Of a stretch of 64,000 nt of DNA, positions 12,901-24,828 are shown one piece after another. Under the pieces are notes generated by a model that had not been told where the DNA came from, did not search any database, and was given only the letters and a program-made list of their open reading frames with translations. Both the position numbers and the translations under genes were made by a program. Within the stretch, counting starts at the first letter, position 1; every line of letters begins with the position of its first letter. The DNA is from Erodium maritimum. Taxonomy: Eukaryota; Streptophyta; Magnoliopsida; Geraniales; Geraniaceae. The stretch spans positions 62,858,012-62,922,011 of the forward strand of contig OY997590.1 of assembly GCA_963921825.1 (NCBI GenBank), given 5' to 3'.

Positions 12901-13668
12901 TGAGGAATTTGAAAGGCTTGGGACCCCAATCAATTGAGCTATCTTGCAGTAGGATTGGTCTGTGATCTGAGATGTTCCTTGGAAGGCAAGATTGAGATAA
13001 GGAGCTGAACTTTGCTAAACAGCTAGAGGAAATTAGGAACCTATCTAATCTGGAAGCCTTTGAATTTGTACCAAACCAGGTAAATTTTCCACCTTGTAGA
13101 GGCAAATCAATAAGAATGAGATTTGAAACTAAAGATTGAAAATGTCTCATATCTGACCCCCCCCCCTCCCCCCCCCCCCCCCCCCTCCCCCCCCACTTCT
13201 CTGGCTAGCCCTTTCTTCAATATTCAACACAACATTAAAGTCTCCACCTATAATTAAGATCCAATCATCTTGAAGACAAGAAGTTTCCTTAAAAATTTCA
13301 GCCCATAACTCTTTTCTTGCAGCTGAAGAATTAGGGGCATAAACATTAATTATGCAGCATAAACAGTCTAAGATCACCAGTTTGCCAATCCAGATCAGAG
13401 CTCCCTTAATCTTTTTTGTATCTTCAACTGAGAAAAGTTTAGTGTTCCATATAGAAAGAATACCACCAGACAAGCCTGTAGCCTTTATTACTGAGTGATC
13501 CCAACCTAAAGATAAGCCACATTCTCTGAGGAAGTTGGGAGGAAAGGGGTCAAGCTTTGTTTGTTGCACCATTATAAAACCAGGGCTTTGCTTATAGATC
13601 AAGTTTCTGAAGCTCCTCCTCTTTTGAGTAGAGGAGATCCCTCTCACATTCCATGAGAGTACTTTCAT
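9949..13668 (-). pseudogene. LINE ORF2: endonuclease / reverse transcriptase / zf-RVT (inactive)
   Basis: In a working element this protein nicks the target and copies the RNA by target-primed reverse transcription. The start is the ATG at 13668, five bases after the ORF1 stop. The apurinic-type endonuclease opens with SWNVRG, continues with GDFNVV near residue 140 and ends with SDHRPI in the piece at 12851-13150. The reverse transcriptase (11435-12637) has the KAPGPDGFS entry motif and the catalytic FADD. It continues at 10811-11413 and into the zf-RVT domain (9949-10635, IPSKCFL and CNWDFED). Breaks are a 38-base C-rich run at 13157-13194 that shifts the frame, in-frame stops at 12851, near 12680 and at 11435, and a further frameshift between 10811 and 10635. 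The intact protein would be about 1240 residues. Confidence 0.9.
13157..13194. repeat. C-rich homopolymer tract (38 bases, two T interruptions)
   Basis: This run sits inside the LINE endonuclease frame, where related proteins have only a few glycine codons. The frame differs on its two sides. Confidence 0.9.
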
Positions 13669-14941
13669 TTCAATCAATTTGCAGAGAGAATGTTGGTGAG
13701 ATGATTGCTCACCAATTGGTCAGTTTCTGATTCCTTGTCAGAGTCAACAAGCACCTCCTCAGGATCTCCATCTTGCTCTTTTCCTGAATCTATTTGATCC
13801 TCCAAGCTATTAGGATGGAAAAGAAGAACCTCTTCGGAAACTTTGGATTTTAATCCAAGAGCCTTGCCATATTTCCAAGCTCTTTTTGCTTCTGATTTTT
13901 CATTCAACAAAAAAGACAAATCGGCCTTCTTTTCATCCTTAAATCTTGACCTTGTGTTGTAGGAATGGGGAGGCTTTGGTTTTCTCTTTTTTTAAAAAAA
14001 ATTGCCTTTGAAAGTCTCAGATTGTGCAAGTTTTTTAGGAGTGAGACCAAGACAAACAGCCACCTCAGAGATTTTGTCTTGAAGAAAAACAGGTTGTAGG
14101 GTAATGGGGAGGGGGGAGGAAGAATCAGCAACACATTGTACTTCTAGACCACTTAATAAATTTTCTAAACCAAGTGGTCCCCTTGAGCTTGACTGGCTGG
14201 TGCAGTCAGCCTCATTCCTTAGAGTGTCTACTCTTGCAGCTTCCTTTTCCAAGGAAAGTTCTTCTTGAACCCAACCCTTCATTAAATGCTGCTCAGACCT
14301 TGTACTCAATTTGCCCAAAGTAGAAGTGTTTGGTTGCAAATGGACTGGAGAGCCTGAGAAAAGAGTTACAGCCTTCTCAGAAGATAAGGAAATAGGAGAG
14401 AGTTGGCTTGAACTGAATTGAACCGGTTGCAGCTGAGGTGAGGGAGAATTTTGGGGATTCTCATTTGACAGAGGAGTTTGAATTTTCATACTTCCCTCCA
14501 AGCTTTTAACAGGTACTATAGAAATTGCTTCAACTTTTTCAAAGGAAGGACTTGTGTTACGAACTTCCAAGTCTGAAGAGGGTAAGATAACAGTAGCAAT
14601 TTCTTGCTCCAAAGTGTCCTGGACCACCAACCATTGAGTATTGAGGTTGTGAGCCAAATTATCATGGCTAGCTTCCCCCAACTCCATTTCAACCGACTGA
14701 AAATTAACCACTTGCTTAGAACCTTTTGTGCCTTGATCAATAACTTCTGCTTCAACCACCAAGAGGGGCTCTTGTAGGCCAGTCTGAGGAGAATTCTGGT
14801 CTAAATGATTGGCCATAAATACAGGCTGCTCAGGAAGTACTGGATCCTTTGAAGAAGAAAGAGGCAATAAATGTGCCATAGAGTCCAATAAATCATTGCA
14901 ATCTTTTTTAGTACAAGTACCAACTGGGGGTGATTGGAGAG

Positions 14942-15108
14942 TGTAATAAATATGGGAGACTAAGGGTCACCCATTAATAGGCCTAGAAGTCTAAGAGTCC
15001 CCTACTACCATTAGTGGGGTAGTGGAAGAGTCATCTATTTGTGTATATATATGTAGCACCCTTGTATATTCAGATTAAGGTGAATAAGAACATTTTCTTA
15101 TTTCAACA
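14942..15108 (+). repeat. copia 5' LTR (167 bp)
   Basis: It starts TGTAATAAATATGGG and ends TTATTTCAACA. It contains a TATATATA stretch likely to serve as the promoter. It is identical to 21481-21647 except for one G/A difference. Confidence 0.96.
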
Positions 15109-15120
15109 TGGTATCAGAGC
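15109..15120 (+). other. Primer-binding site for initiator tRNA-Met
   Basis: TGGTATCAGAGC directly follows the 5' LTR. It is complementary to the 3' end of initiator tRNA-Met, the usual primer of plant copia elements. Confidence 0.95.
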
Positions 15121-17341
15121 TGTGGTTATCAGCTCTGTGGGTTTAGGGAATTTAGGAGTGAGCCTCCATTGGTGCCCGGTGTGCACTTTCACTGCCAGGA
15201 CGGGAGGTTGATTCATTTTCGTTAATTCTTGTTTCTCACCTCCTATCCCATAAGTTAGAGGTTATTCTGGGTTGTTGATATCTGAAATTTGAGACCCATT
15301 TGATCACCACCGGAGTCTCACTTTCCTAGAGAAGTTAAGGAGTTTTTGAATATGTTCGAAGCGTTTTACAAGGCTCCAGGGCTGTTTTTTTCTCACCTCT
15401 GGCGAGTGAGGCTTCAGAAGGGCAAAACTGGCCGACCGCTTGCTTCTGGAATTTTCCGCCGCCGCCCACGGCCGCGCGTGCACCACACACGCCGCCGTCC
15501 GCCGCCCAGAAAAATACAGAGGCTCTTTTTCCTTGCTTCGGCCAGCCTGGTTTGGGTATTTTCCATCTATTGTTATTCGATTCTACTCTTTACTTTGTTT
15601 GAATGGCCGAAGAGAATAAAAGTATTGTTTCAATGGAAAGCATTCCCATAATTGTTAGTCTTAGTGCCCGTAGTTCAATCCTAAATGTCCAAATGTATAT
15701 ATCATCGTTAGCAATAAAATTAAAGCGGCTTTATATTACTTATGTGTTGGAGTAATATATCGATGTGTGCTCTGATCTATGCCCACCATGCGAATAGAAC
15801 CATAGATTTAGATAGATCATACTCGATGGGTCCCTAGTCAACAAAGCTTCATTAGAAGCGACTAGTATGAAAGATGGCTCTTTATGGCTTACGTTCTGTT
15901 AGTCATTGGAATGGGATTCCGGAGTCTGATCATAGATATCATGTGGGACATGATATTGGACGACCCGCCCTGAATATGTGCCATAGATTAAGTCATGAAC
16001 ATATTCAGTGTCGTAGCTTGTCATGTATCCTTAGACCAAGGAGTCTTTGTGATCGCTATGTAGTCAACAACTGAGTTTGACCTGAGCCTAACGTTGTCCG
16101 TAACAGGGCTTCCATAACGGCCAGGATTGGCTTGGGGACGGGCTACATGAGTGACACGAAAGACGGCTAAGGGATTTATCCCTCATACTGAGGTATGAGA
16201 AAGATATCGGTTCTCGGCCGCTTGATCGAGAGTGACTGAAAGAATAGCATGGCCATGCACATGATACTGGGTATCATATCTTTAGTCATCTCACATATCA
16301 AGGAACATTGATTGAGAATAATAAGGATGACGGCTCTATGCCTTATCTCAATCAGGATATCGGAGATAAAAGGATAATGACAGGGATGACGGAAAGGTTA
16401 GAATCGACAGGGTCGATTCGTTATGCAGTGTCAGGCAATACTAAAGTCTCGTTAGTTGCCACTTAAATAGGATCAAGTAAAATGGGATTTTACGTTGATC
16501 TATTGACATGCATAAACCTAAGGGTCACACCGGAGGATGAAACTCATTGACACATTTATGGAGAATGGCCAAAAGGGAGTTGTCTCGGGACATGACCAAA
16601 ACTGGGTTTTGGGTCATGTGCCCGTAAGTGAATAGGACTTTACGGATCGAGACAAGACTTGGAGTCTTGGGATTGATTGCGTCGGATAATGTTGACATTT
16701 CCGGTATGGAAGGCTTGGAGGCGATGAGCGAATCACGGGACCTCGTTGGAAATGGCCACGGGCCATGTTCCAAGAGGCCCATGAAAAGCCCATGCAACCA
16801 AGGCCCATGGAACTAATTAATCAAGTCTTGATTAATTAGTACTAACAAGCAAGACAAGGATTAAGGTGTTGGTGATTCACCACCTAACCCAATCTTGTCT
16901 TGCCATACTTTGTCCTATTTACACCTTACTTGACACCATACTTGTCCCATGCTTTTAGTTGGACAAATATGGGTTTTGTTATGTTTAAGTCATCTTTTTT
17001 CCACATAACAAACACAAGACAAGAATAGGAAACACAACTTCTCTCTCCCTTCCCTTGCAATTTCGGGTTTGGCAAGCTCCCACCTCCATTTTTGTGTTCT
17101 TGAGTCCTCAAAGAGAAGAACTACGTGGCTTTGATTCCCATGTGGATACGTAGGCGTCTTGGAGACTCAAGCCAATCATTCGTTACCCGGTGTTCTTGTT
17201 TTGGTAAGAACTAGTGCTGAATTTTTCTCTTGTGAATCCATTCTTTGTTAGTTGTTTCATGGTTTTAATCGTCTCTTGGTTTTCCTTGATTTTCCGCTGC
17301 GAGTTGGTTCATCTCCAACCCTACCTCGAGACCCAACAATA
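15121..17341 (+). other. copia leader, about 2.2 kb, with many short upstream frames
   Basis: This is unusually long for a copia leader. An ATG at 15603 opens a short frame beginning MAEENKSIV, similar to many copia gag N-termini, but it closes within about 50 codons. The conserved gag body starts only near 17331. The octamer TTGTTAGT occurs near both ends (about 15657 and 17243). Either an insertion or an intron may separate the gag start from its body. Confidence 0.6.
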
Positions 17342-20300
17342 ATGTCACGAATAACCGATCACAAATTGACTGGACCCAATTATCCGGGTTGGTCAAAGAG
17401 TGCTCGTATTTATTTACGAAGTATTTCAAAGGATGATCATCTTTCCAATGACCCCCCTGTTGATGAAGAAGCTAAGAAAGAATGGGTGCGTGATGATGCA
17501 CGCTTTTTCCTTCAAATCAGGAACTCTATTGATCCGGAGGTGGTTAGTTTGGTTAACCATTGTGAGTATGTTAAAGAATTGATGGAATATTTGGACTTTG
17601 TTTATTGTGGAAAGGGGAATGTTGCTCGTATTTATGATGTTTGTCAGGGCTTTTATCGTGCTGAGCAAGGAGGACAATCCCTACAAACCTATTTCATAAA
17701 CTTCAAGAAGACTTATGAAGAACTTAATGCAGTAATGCCATTCAGCACAGATGTTAAAGTCCAACAGACACAGCGAGAACAAATGACGATAATGATCTTT
17801 CTTGCAGGACTTGGCTCTCAGTTTGAGTCAACCAAATCTCAAATCCTTTCTAGCACAGAGCTAACCTCATTGGTCGAGGTGTTTAGCAGAGTTCTTCGCA
17901 CAGATACCCAGAAAGGAGGAGTGTCATCTACCCCCGAGGTTCACAATGCTCTCATTGGTCATTCACGGGGTCCTCTCAATTCTCGTCCTTATGGGAGAGG
18001 CGCTCACAGGGGAAGTGGACGAGCAAGTAATCCTGGTCGTTGGAATAGCCGAAATCAAGAGACAGGGGGAGTTATCTGCTTCTATTGTAAGGAACCAGGA
18101 CATACCAAGGGATCGTGCCCAAAGTTAATCCCACGATCTTCTGCCAATGTTGCTGCTACTTCCTCTAATCAGACCATCACTATATCGGTAGCTGAGTATG
18201 ACCATCTTCGCCAGTACCAGGATACATCCACGCACTCATCTCACTCTGTCACCTCTGCCGCTGAGTCAGGTAATCTACCTAAGTGCCTCATTTCGTCCCA
18301 ATCCCCCTCTCAATGGGTCCTTGATTCTGGTGCCACAAATCACATGACAGGTAACCCTAAATTACTTGACACTTTTAAGCCTCGTACTTCATATTCTTCT
18401 GTAAGCTTAGCCGATGGTTCTCAGTGCCCTGTTCTTGGGTCTGGGACGGTCCACCTCACACCATCCATTTCTCTACCTTCGGTCTTAAGTTTACCTGGAT
18501 TCTCGTTTAATTTAATGTCCATCAGTAAAGTTACCCGTGCTCTAAATTGTTTTGTCTCATTTTATCCTGATCATTGTCTGTTTCAGGATCTGTTGACGAA
18601 GCGGATTATTGGTGAAGGACATGAGTCGGGGGGGGGGGGGGGGGCTTTACATCATGAATACCGAGAAACCCGCTCCACCAATCGCATGTTCAGCCTCCTT
18701 AACCATACTTGAAGCCCATTGTCGCTCTAGCCATCCATCTCTTCCAATCTTGAAGAAGCTTTATCCCCAGTTTGAGAAGGTACAATCTTTCGATTGTGAA
18801 GCATGTCAGTTTGCTAAGCATCATCGTCTCCCCTCTACTCCTCGAGTCAAGAACAGAGTCAGCTCTCCTTTTGAATTAGTCCATTCTGATGTTTGGGGTC
18901 CGTCACCTGTAGTGTCTAAAACTGGGGTTCGATATTTTGTTTCTTTTGTGGATGATTTTTCTCGAACTACTTGGCTTTATTTCATGAAAAATCGTTCTGA
19001 GTTATTTTCTCATTTTACTGCCTTTTATGCTGAAATACAAACTCAGTTTGGTTCTAATGTTCGTATTTTGAGAAGTGATAATGTCAAAGAATACTTTTCT
19101 GAGCCATTCACTACTTACATGGCCCAAAATGGTATGCTTCATGAATCATCTTGTGTTGATACCCCGTCTCAAAATGGAGTTGCTGAAAGAAAGAATAGAC
19201 ATCTTCTTGAAACTGCAAGAGCACTTTTATTTTAGACTCATGTACCAAAATGTTTTTGGGCTGACGCTGTTTTAACTGCATGTTTTCTCATCAATTGTAT
19301 GCCTTCATCTGTCCTTCAAGGTGACATCCCATATCAAGTCTTATTTCCCACCAAACATCTTTTTCCTATTACCCCTCGTATCTTTGGGAGTACGTGTTTT
19401 GTTCGTGATGTTCGTCCTACTCGTACAAAATTAGATCCTAAGTCTGTTAAGTGTGTTTTCTTGGGGTATTCTCGGGTTCAGAAGGGTTATCGTTGTTATT
19501 GTCCTGATCTTCATTGATACCTTGTCTCCATTGATGTCACCTTTATGGAACATTGTCCTTTCTTTTATTCAGCAATTCCTCACACTCCAAGACAGGGGGA
19601 GACCGATGACTTGCTAATCTACCACATCTCTCATCGAGAACCGATTGTACCAGCACCTCCTGTTTTACAACCCATCACCACGCCCACACCATCTGTTATT
19701 CCGGACCCCCCGCCACCACCACCACCACCACCTATCCGTTACATTTATTCCCGTCGTCCAGCACCTCCCGCCGCATGCCCGGAGCTAAGTTCCTCTTCGC
19801 CACCAGATCCTGACGACCTCCCCATTGCCCTCCGCAAAGGTAAGCGACAATGTACGTATCCTATCTCTTCCTTTGTGTCATATGATCAATTGTCTCCTTC
19901 ATCACGTTCCTTCATAGCCTCTATTGATTCAGTCTCAATCCCCAAAACTGTTAATGAGGCACTATCCCATCTTGGTTGGCGTTCAGCGATGATAGAAGAA
20001 ATGAGTGCACTGGATGCGAATGGTACTTGGCAGTTGATCCCGTTGCCTCCCGGGAAGAAGGATATTGGTTGTAAGTGGGTGTTTGCTGTTAAATTTAACT
20101 CTGATGGCTCTGTTGCCCGCCTTAAAGCTCGACTCGTGGCCAAAGGCTTTGCTCAAACTTATGGAGTGGATTACTCTGATACTTTCTCCCCTATGGCTAA
20201 GCTAACCTCTGTGCGATTGTTTATCTCTTTGGCAGCCACTTATGATTGGCCTTTATACCAATTGGATATCAAAAATGCTTTCTTGCACGGGGACTTGAAT

Positions 20301-21473
20301 GAGGAAGTTTATATGGAGCAACCTCCTGGTTTTGTTGCTCAGGGGGAGTGTGGATTGGTATGTCACCTTCGGAAATCTTTATATGGTCTCAAACAGAGTC
20401 CTCGAGCTTGGTTTGGAAAGTTTAGCCAAGCAGTTGAACAGTTTGGAATGAGCAAGAGCAAGTCCGATCATTCTATGTTTTACAAGAAATCTCCTGCAGG
20501 TGTCATTCTTCTAGTTGTATATGTGGATGACATTGTGATCACTGGCAGCGATAACTTGGGCATCTCCTCTTTGAAGTCTTTTCTCCACAACCAGTTTAAT
20601 ACCAAAGACTTGGGAGTCTTGAAGTACTTTCTGGGAGTAGAAGTATCAAGAAGCAAGAAGGGCATATTCTTATCTCAGAGAAAATATGTGTTGGATTTGT
20701 TGTCAGAAACTGGGAAGCTTGGAGTCAAGCCATGTTCGGCCCCGTTACCTCAAAATATGCAACTCGTAAAAGAAGGAGAACTACTTGAGAATCCAGAGAG
20801 GTACAGAAGAATTGTGGGGAAACTGAACTATCTTACAGTAACTCGGCCTGATATTGCATACTCAGTAAGCATTGTAAGTCAGTTTATGTCCTCCCCTACT
20901 GTTGAACATTGGACTGCTCTTGAACATATTTTGGCATATCTAAAAGGAGCTCCAGGACGTGGTTTACTCTACCAGAACCACAATCATACTCATATAGAAT
21001 GCTTCACAGATGCAGATTGGGCAGGATCCAAAATTGATCGGCGATCCACGTCGGGATATTGTGTGTTTGTAGGAGGAAATTTAGTCTCATGGAGAAGTAA
21101 GAAACAAAATGTTGTCTCACGCTCTAATGCAGAATCAGAGTATAGAGCCATGGCTCAATCTGTTGCTGAGATAATGTGGATCTATCAACTACTTTCAGAA
21201 CTCGGTCTCAAAGTCTCCATGCCAGCAAAATTATGGTGTGATAATCAAGTTGCTATTCATATTGCCTCAAATCCCGTATTTCATGAACGAACCAAGCATA
21301 TCGAGATTGACTGTCATTTCGTCCGTGAAAAGCTTCAGCAGAATTTGATTACTACCGCGTATGTGAAGACCGGAGAACAATTAGGAGATATGTTCACCAA
21401 AGCACTTCCGGGTACTCGGGTTGATTATCTTTGTAACAAGCTGGGCATGATTAACATCTATGCATCAGCTTGA
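17342..21473 (+). pseudogene. copia gag-pol polyprotein (one frameshift, two stops)
   Basis: The start used is the ATG at 17342 (MSRITDHKL). Gag of the UBN2/DUF4219 type is followed by a zinc knuckle CFYCKEPGHTKGSC at residues 246-259 and a protease with DSGATNHMTG (aspartate at residue 328). A 17-G run at 18628-18644 shifts the frame. After it come the GAG-pre-integrase HCRSSHPSL block and the integrase core (ELVHSDVWGP, then FVDDFSRTTW and the PSQNGVAERKNR block). Stops interrupt the integrase at 19233-19235 (TAG) and 19515-19517 (TGA). The reverse transcriptase has WVFAVK, FLHGDL and catalytic YVDD at 20520-20531. RNase H (TDADWAG, then [11 protein letters not shown]) reaches the stop near 21473, just before the polypurine tract. 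Apart from the G run and two nonsense codons, the protein is well preserved. Confidence 0.93.
18628..18644. repeat. 17-base G homopolymer causing the copia frameshift
   Basis: Protein context (HES-GG-LY) predicts about seven Gs; the run has 17. Ten extra bases give a +1 shift, which accounts for the frame change between gag-protease and integrase. Confidence 0.85.
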
Positions 21474-21480
21474 GGGGGAG
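21471..21480 (+). other. copia polypurine tract
   Basis: A purine-rich GAGGGGGAG immediately precedes the 3' LTR, the expected primer for plus-strand DNA synthesis. Confidence 0.9.
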
Positions 21481-21647
21481 TGTAATAAATATGGGAGACT
21501 AAGGGTCACCCATTAATAGGCCTAGAAGTCTAAGAGTCCCCTACTACCATTAGTGAGGTAGTGGAAGAGTCATCTATTTGTGTATATATATGTAGCACCC
21601 TTGTATATTCAGATTAAGGTGAATAAGAACATTTTCTTATTTCAACA
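21481..21647 (+). repeat. copia 3' LTR (167 bp)
   Basis: It matches the 5' LTR at 166 of 167 positions and ends TTTCAACA. It is followed by GTGAG, the partner of GAGAG at 14937-14941. Confidence 0.96.
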
Positions 21648-23362
21648 GTGAGGATCAAGATAAGAGGAACTGGTGGAGCTTGTAGAGGATGGATCAGACT
21701 CAAAGTAGGAGTGCAAAGGAGGTAATGCTGCAGCTTGTAATGAAGAGACCCAGAGTTTAAAGACTGAATGTCCCAAAGTGATCTCAACCTCCTCAGCTAA
21801 GGGAGAAAGAACTGTAGTATGTATGAGAACGTAGGCTATATCAATTTCAGAAGCTGATTTAGATTTAGGGTGAGTATTTAGAATTTGCCCAAAATCAACG
21901 ACTGTAGCTTGGAAGGATTCTTCACTCCAACCATGGAAAGGTAATCCTTGTATTGCTAACCAGACAACCCTTCCTCCTTTTAAGCAAAGATCCACCGAAC
22001 ATGGAAGGTAAGTGAGCCAATCATTTAGCCAAGCACACCTATCTGAAAGTAATTCAATATGGAACTCTCTATCTGGACAATGCACTAGAACCACTTTGTT
22101 GCCCAAGGATTTGAGGATGATACTTGAATCAGGTTTCACAAACTTTGACCCTTGATGTGAATAATCTTCATAGATCCTTGAATCAGGTTTCACAAACTTT
22201 GAAGAGAACTTTGAAGCTTTTGAGTCTAGTCTGACCCAAGCTTTTGTGACATACAATTTACAACTCCAGAAAGTGGCTCCATTGAATCTAAGTATTGTTG
22301 CCTGCAAGTTAAGTTGAGAGTCAAAGAAGACAAAGCCATACCAATTTCCTTATCGATTTGGTCTAATGGCCACCAATGATTTACAATAACCTTTTGCTCT
22401 AAGGAAGATGTTATGCAGCCAAGATTCAGGGGCTTGGATAGGAAGATTGACTACATAAGCTGAGTGATACTTTTTTCCCAAGTGATGAGCTTTGAGCTGG
22501 TTCGGAGCTTCCTGTCTCCTATCTCTATCAAGCAAGGCAGGTCTTCCTTTGTTTCTAAACTTTGAACCAGCAGAAGGTCGAGTCATTTTTGGAGAAGAAG
22601 GAGTGTGATCAGTATCAGAATGTAGAGGTTGGAAAAACTTGTCATAGAATTGTTTTTGACCATGAAGAAGTTTCGTATGTCCCCCCGGAGAGTACTCCTG
22701 AGTTCGATCTGAGGAGGAAGAAGAATGTGTTTGCTTTCTAGATCTTCTTTTGATTGATTTCAATTTGATTGCTTCAAAGCTAGGAGGAGGGCCAATCGAA
22801 GAAGAAGAGGTCACCTTCTGCGGAAGAAGGTCCATTGGAGCTGAGCTGGCTCCAACCTTCAAAGAGTGATGAGATCTTTCCATAACCTGACCTGAGAGTT
22901 CTTCCAAAGTGAGACCCATACCGATGCCAGAGAAGAGCACCAATGAATATATAACAGAGTACTTGAAGAAGAGGATGAAGAGGGAGCTTAATCACTCAAT
23001 TCCAACACAACAGTGGTTCGATGATCAAAAGAAACTCACTATGGACACTACACCGATAAGAGAAGTTGTGAAATTGAACATAGAGTATGAATAATATGGT
23101 TGAAGCAGATGAAGGAGTGTCTCGACCAACAGAGTAGATGAAGCTGAAGAAGAAAAAACCAACCAAACCCCAAACCCCCAGTGATCCGATGTTCTAACGA
23201 AGAAGCATCATGGATACAACACCAGGCGTATGAAGATAAGGAGAAGAAAGGCGATGAAGATCTTCATAGATGATGAACAACATACTGTAGCATTGTACCT
23301 TCAAGATCAACTTGATATGGTGTCGAAATCAATTCTTTGCTGAATTGATATTGTAAGAAAAT

Positions 23363-23379
23363 ACAACACGGTATGTTTT
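23363..23379. repeat. Target-site duplication of the LINE, right copy
   Basis: ACAACACGGTATGTTTT is identical to 9100-9116. It fixes the 5' end of the LINE at 23362. Confidence 0.9.
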
Positions 23380-24211
23380 GGAAACATAGATAATTAAATT
23401 TTAGTATTTATAATAGTTTAGGTCAAGAATATTTAGAAACATATTTTATAGGAGGGGGAAGACTAAATGAGAGGTATTGGGAGGAAGCTACCCGGTACCC
23501 TACGTATAAATACCGACCACACAAACCGACGTCTCAATAAGTATACGATTTAATCCCTTCACATGTACCCCAGAAGTTAATTGGATTAAATACAGCAATT
23601 AAATAGGATTTATCAGAAGAACATTTAGTTGTTGCGACACTTCAACCCATATCTAATAGAGCCCACCCCTTCACACATAGCAAAGAAATCAAATGCTACT
23701 CTGCACTGCAGCATTGCCACCATATATTAAATAATAATTACTTATCTACAGTTTATATCTGTAATAAAATATTTACACGTTTTTAGGGGCAACCCAGTGG
23801 ATAAGAACATACAGAACCTTCTGGGTTTCACTTGTTCTGGCAAATAAATAACAAATACCTTCTTATTTAATCATTGTACTGCTGCAAGTGTTGCTGTAAA
23901 TAAATATTTCAGTATTTGTTTTTATTACTCCTTCTGAAATTTATTAATTGTACATTGTATTCTGGATGTAATTAATTGTACATTGTTGTTAATGCAACGG
24001 TGTCAGTCCATCGTAATTTCTCAAAAATTTATAATCTTACATTAACTGCCAATAAACCAATTAATTAAGTAATCCCGTGTAGCGTTGATGTCACTAGCTA
24101 TGTATCTTAAACAAACACTTCGTCAAATAAACTTATGTTGGTGATGATTTATACATTCACCTTCTATAACCTATGCTTGTAACGTACAATCTTGTGTGTA
24201 TATGCATAACA
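23380..24211. other. AT-rich intergenic DNA
   Basis: I see no gene, RNA or clear repeat. It is the old flank of the LINE insertion. Confidence 0.6.
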
Positions 24212-24828
24212 TTTTTTTTGATCAACAAATTATTATGAATAGAACAGGTTTTCAAACCGAAAACAAGTTCGAGGGCGAATCTCATACAACCAAAGAGTAT
24301 GCCTAGCGGACACCTCAAAACAAACAAACTAACAATAAAGATCTATCATCCAGATTTATCAAACTTGAAATAAACTACAATGGTCTACAACTAGACCAAA
24401 ACAGAACACCCACGCAGGGGCAAGGACTCTTTCCCAAGATCATTTATCAACCATGAAGTACACCACGCCAACCAGGGCAACAGAAAGGAAACTAAAAAAC
24501 TGGAAAAGAACTCCGATTACCTAACTTCCAAGAACCAGCAACCAATCGGACAAAGCAAAACCAAAAGGAGAAAAAATCCACTCGGCCCTCCGTTACCCGA
24601 GGGTAACTCTCCTCCAGCCAATACGAAGAGGAAAACCAGAAGGAGGAGGGACAACCTCACAAATGAAGTCTAGTGAAAAAAATCCCAAACCCCCCAGACC
24701 CAGAGTTCCCTTAACTCAGAAACAAAAGTCGCCGGCAAACACTGATATAAAGACCGTTCTGACCTCTCAGAATAATCTGAGTGACAAAGGATATAAAGGG
24801 AAGGGGAGGTACCAAGCTGAAAGTCCGG
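24212..24828 (-). mobile_element. Probable LINE/retroposon 3' part, minus strand
   Basis: The left edge is a T run (24212-24219) followed by GATCAACAAATTATTATG. On the minus strand this reads as a LINE-like 3' end with a poly(A). The minus-strand frame is open at the right edge and appears to continue beyond the LTR at 27511, where the frame ending in FCP joins on. No protein domain is recognisable, and I could not find a matching target duplication. Confidence 0.45.

Larger units (their letters stand above)
14942..21647 (+). mobile_element. Ty1/copia LTR retrotransposon, very young insertion
   Basis: It has two 167-bp LTRs that differ at one position (GGGG versus GAGG in the TTAGTG context), a primer-binding site, a polypurine tract and a gag-pol in copia order (gag, protease, integrase, RT, RNase H). 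The flanking 5 bp are GAGAG left and GTGAG right, a target duplication with one change. It lies inside the LINE ORF1. LTR near-identity implies a recent insertion, yet its ORF carries a frameshift and two stops. Confidence 0.96.
13674..22919 (-). pseudogene. LINE ORF1 (RRM-like RNA-binding protein), split by the copia element
   Basis: ORF1 is the presumed RNA-binding, RNP-forming protein of the LINE. The chosen start is the ATG at 22919 (MGLTLEELSG). A serine-rich basic region follows, then an RRM-like fold with AYVVNLP as RNP2 and WYGFVFF as RNP1 near 22345. One in-frame TAA at 22350-22352 interrupts the RRM. The frame continues to the copia insertion at 21648, resumes at 14941 in the same frame and runs through a low-complexity Ser/Gln-rich C-terminal half. 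A second TAA lies at 13992, and the ORF ends with TGA at 13674-13676. Removing the copia element plus one 5-bp target copy (6711 bp, a multiple of three) keeps the frame. Confidence 0.85.
9117..23362 (-). mobile_element. L1-type LINE retrotransposon, full length, split by a copia element
   Basis: This minus-strand non-LTR retrotransposon has, in its own 5' to 3' order, a leader (23362-22920), ORF1 (22919-13674), ORF2 with endonuclease, reverse transcriptase and zf-RVT (13668-9949), a 3' UTR of about 830 bases and a short poly(A) (T run from 9111). A 17-bp target-site duplication flanks it. Without the 6711 bp contributed by the copia insertion and its duplicated target, the element is about 7.5 kb, normal for plant L1. 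It is dead: both ORFs carry nonsense codons and ORF2 also carries frameshifts. Confidence 0.92.
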
